Shown: positions 5,689 through 7,124 of the stretch, in pieces
Numbering within the stretch: the stretch's first letter is position 1
How the letters are laid out: every line of letters begins with the position of its first letter
From: an uncultured Clostridia bacterium
GTDB taxonomy: Bacteria > Bacillota > Clostridia > Oscillospirales > Oscillospiraceae
Assembly: GCA_937907975.1 (NCBI GenBank)
Contig: CALEQS010000284.1
Span: 1-7,124 of the forward strand
Length of the DNA: 7,124 nt
Direction of reading: 5' to 3'
The notes under the pieces: model-generated
What the model saw: only the letters and a program-made list of their open reading frames with translations
Databases searched by the model: none
What the model was told of the DNA's origin: nothing
Translations under genes and position numbers: made by a program

Positions 5689-5712
5689 CGGCGGCGTGAA
5701 CGGAGATATGAT

Positions 5713-6177
5713 ATGAAGATCCTCGTCTTTTCCGATTCCCACGGTGACCGGGAATCCATGATCCTGGCCGCTGAGCAGGAACGGCCCGGTGCCATCTTTC
5801 ACCTGGGTGACTGCTGGCGGGATGCCGAAGAGCTGACCTATGCCTTCCCGGACACGCCGCTCTATCAGGTGGTCGGCAACTGCGACTGGAGCATGGCCGA
5901 CTACCCCACAGAAAAAAAGGTCACGCTGGACGGCGTCTGCTTTTTGCTCTGCCACGGCCACACATTTGGCGTGAAAAGCGGCTACTCCGGCGCAGTCAGC
6001 CATGCCATCCGCGAACAGGCCGATGTGCTGTTGTGCGGCCACACCCACATTCCATACTATGACGACTTTGGCTCGCTCCAGCTGCTCAACCCGGGCAGCA
6101 TCGGCTACGGCCATACCTACGGCGTCATCACCACCCAGCGCGGCACTGCGGTCTGCTGCGTCAGAACATTTGAATAA
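5713..6177 (+). CDS. YfcE/MJ0936-family metallophosphoesterase
   Basis: Calcineurin-like phosphodiesterase with a two-metal active site, probably cytoplasmic; the natural substrate is not predictable. The 154 aa are of family length and hold all core motifs. FSDSHGD (residues 6-12) gives Asp8 and His10, HLGDCW (30-35) gives Asp33, and GNCDW (55-59) gives Asn56. CHGH (80-83) gives His81, and GHTH (109-112) gives His110 and His112. NPGS (126-129) follows. The start at 5713 is chosen because the protein then begins MKILVFSDSHG as in relatives and GGAG lies 7 bases upstream. The in-frame ATG at 5665 would add 16 residues that do not belong to the fold and would overlap the opposite promoter. It is separated by 14 bases from coaX and is probably cotranscribed with it. 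Confidence 0.93.
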   Translation: MKILVFSDSHGDRESMILAAEQERPGAIFHLGDCWRDAEELTYAFPDTPLYQVVGNCDWSMADYPTEKKVTLDGVCFLLCHGHTFGVKSGYSGAVSHAIREQADVLLCGHTHIPYYDDFGSLQLLNPGSIGYGHTYGVITTQRGTAVCCVRTFE

Positions 6178-6191
6178 CAGGAGGAACCGCT

Positions 6192-6986
6192 ATGCTGCTG
6201 ACCATTGATGTGGGCAACACCAACATTGAATTCGGTCTCTATGATCTCACAAAAAATAACCTGCTGGGCACCTTCCGCCTCATGACGAAGGGCAGCCAGA
6301 CCTCCGATGAGATCGGACTCACGCTCTGCGACTATCTGAACCGCTTCGGCTGGCGGCCGGAGCAGATCGAAGATGTCATCATTGCCAGTGTGGTGCCCGG
6401 CATCATGTACTCGCTGAAAAACGCCATGGTGAAGTATCTGGGCCGCAGACCGCTGGTCATCAACGAGGATGTGTTTGCCGAGCTGGGCTATCTGGGTGGC
6501 GCCACGACCAACGAGCACGGCGCAGACCGGAGCGTGGCCTGCATGGCTGCTGTGGAGAAGTACGGCGCACCGCTTCTGGTGCTGGACTTCGGCACCGCCA
6601 CCACGGTGGACGCGGTGGACGCCGGCGGCGTCTATGTGGGCGGCAGCATCTGCCCCGGTGTCCGGGTCAGCATGGACGCGCTGGCCCAGAACGCCGCCAT
6701 GCTCCCCCATGTGGAGCTGAATCTGCCTGACAAAATGCTGGGCTATGACACCATCTCCCAGATCCAGGCGGGCATCGTAGGCGGCTATGTGGGCAGCATG
6801 GAGTATCTGATCCGCCGCACCAAGGCGGAGATGGCCGAACCGGACGCCCAGATCAAGGTGATCGCCACCGGCGGACTGGCCCGCATGATCGCCGACCACA
6901 CCGACACCATCGACCTGGTGGACAGTGAGCTTATTCTGGAGGGCCTGGTCAGCATTTATCAGAAGCACAAGGCCGCACAGCAGTAA
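6192..6986 (+). CDS. coaX: Type III pantothenate kinase
   Basis: Catalyses ATP-dependent phosphorylation of pantothenate, the first step of coenzyme A synthesis, in the cytoplasm. Family knowledge is that this ASKHA-fold type needs a monovalent cation and is not feedback-inhibited by CoA. The 264 aa show the nucleotide motif DVGNTN (6-11), the substrate motif GADR (110-113) with the probable catalytic base Asp112, the DFGTATTVD motif (132-140), GGSICPG (150-156) and the adenosine-site ATGGLA (225-230). The residues before GADR read TTNEH rather than the frequent NPxxV, a small deviation. AGGAGG (6180-6185) precedes the ATG. It is the second gene of a two-gene unit and is followed by a strong terminator. 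Confidence 0.96.
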   Translation: MLLTIDVGNTNIEFGLYDLTKNNLLGTFRLMTKGSQTSDEIGLTLCDYLNRFGWRPEQIEDVIIASVVPGIMYSLKNAMVKYLGRRPLVINEDVFAELGYLGGATTNEHGADRSVACMAAVEKYGAPLLVLDFGTATTVDAVDAGGVYVGGSICPGVRVSMDALAQNAAMLPHVELNLPDKMLGYDTISQIQAGIVGGYVGSMEYLIRRTKAEMAEPDAQIKVIATGGLARMIADHTDTIDLVDSELILEGLVSIYQKHKAAQQ

Positions 6987-7008
6987 CCGCAAGACGGCTT
7001 CGACAAAA

Positions 7009-7044
7009 CGGGCAGAACCTGTATGGTTCTGCCCGCGCTTTTTT
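7009..7044 (+). terminator. Rho-independent terminator after coaX
   Basis: CGGGCAGAACC (7009-7019) and GGTTCTGCCCG (7025-7035) form a perfect 11-bp stem with a TGTAT loop. A run of six T (7039-7044) follows three bases later. It ends the phosphoesterase-coaX unit. Confidence 0.93.
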
Positions 7045-7057
7045 GTCCCTTTTGACC

Positions 7058-7086
7058 TTGACTTTTTTCGCCAAACGGGTTAAAAT
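7058..7086 (+). promoter_or_regulatory. Near-consensus sigma-A promoter of the gene cut by the right edge
   Basis: TTGACT (7058-7063) and TAAAAT (7081-7086) have an exact 17-base spacer. It sits directly after the coaX terminator and about 35 bases before an ATG with a strong ribosome site. This indicates an independent and probably well expressed downstream unit. Confidence 0.85.
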
Positions 7087-7121
7087 AACCCCGGAATTTA
7101 GATACAAGGAGAGGTGAGATC

Positions 7122-7124
7122 ATG
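7122..7124 (+). CDS. Start codon of a gene truncated by the window end
   Basis: Only the ATG is inside the window. It is preceded by AAGGAGAGGTGA (7106-7117), a strong ribosome site at suitable spacing, and by the promoter at 7058-7086. The product cannot be named. Confidence 0.7.

Noticed and set aside
5665..5712. Longer start for the metallophosphoesterase
   Set aside because: The extra 16 residues precede the strand that starts the fold, lack a ribosome site, and overlap the opposite promoter.
6117..6992. Long minus-strand open frame (291 codons) opposite coaX
   Set aside because: It is an antisense shadow of coaX caused by GC-rich third positions. The product is His/Val/Ala-rich and lacks known motifs.

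Overview
The window looks like chromosomal housekeeping DNA from a high-G+C, low-Gram-positive bacterium of the Clostridia, most likely an Oscillospiraceae (Ruminococcaceae)-type gut anaerobe. The evidence is a SpoVT sporulation regulator, strong AGGAGG-type ribosome sites, a sigma-A promoter style of TTGAC(A/T)-N17-TA(T/A)AAT, type III pantothenate kinase, and GC-rich coding DNA. The genus cannot be fixed from the sequence alone.

Left part (1-2575), all on the + strand: a SpoU/TrmH-family RNA 2'-O-methyltransferase (160-987); a membrane-anchored zinc N-acetylmuramoyl-L-alanine amidase (1090-1806) followed by a hairpin terminator; and spoVT (1990-2529) with a possible forespore-type promoter. 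A perfect 19-bp stem at 2529-2570 ends spoVT and, read from the other side, also ends a minus-strand gene.

Middle (2569-3490): the minus strand carries an unidentified gene that has lost its reading frame. Coding sense runs through three frames. The first break is at a run of ten G (minus strand) and the second lies about 140 bases further on. Removing one base at each point would give an open frame of about 245 codons from a TTG start. Its promoter sits back to back with the promoter of trpS (3490-4500, tryptophanyl-tRNA synthetase).

Between trpS and the next genes, which converge on it, 4498-4666 is non-coding and packed with four consecutive inverted repeats. This is the densest unexplained structure in the window. 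It is followed on the minus strand by a compact cluster of three small uncharacterised proteins (transcribed 5628 to 4683: 86, 130 and 90 aa). The first two share an LSSPE-containing segment; the last is a predicted small membrane protein that overlaps its neighbour by 8 bases.

Right part (5713-7124), + strand: a YfcE/MJ0936-type metallophosphoesterase and coaX (type III pantothenate kinase, first step of coenzyme A synthesis) form a two-gene unit ended by a classic terminator. A near-consensus promoter, ribosome site and ATG then open a gene cut off by the window end.

I found no CRISPR array, tRNA, rRNA, transposase or recognisable defence operon. The points of real interest are the frame-broken gene with its G10 tract, the hairpin array, and the three-gene cluster of unknown function.
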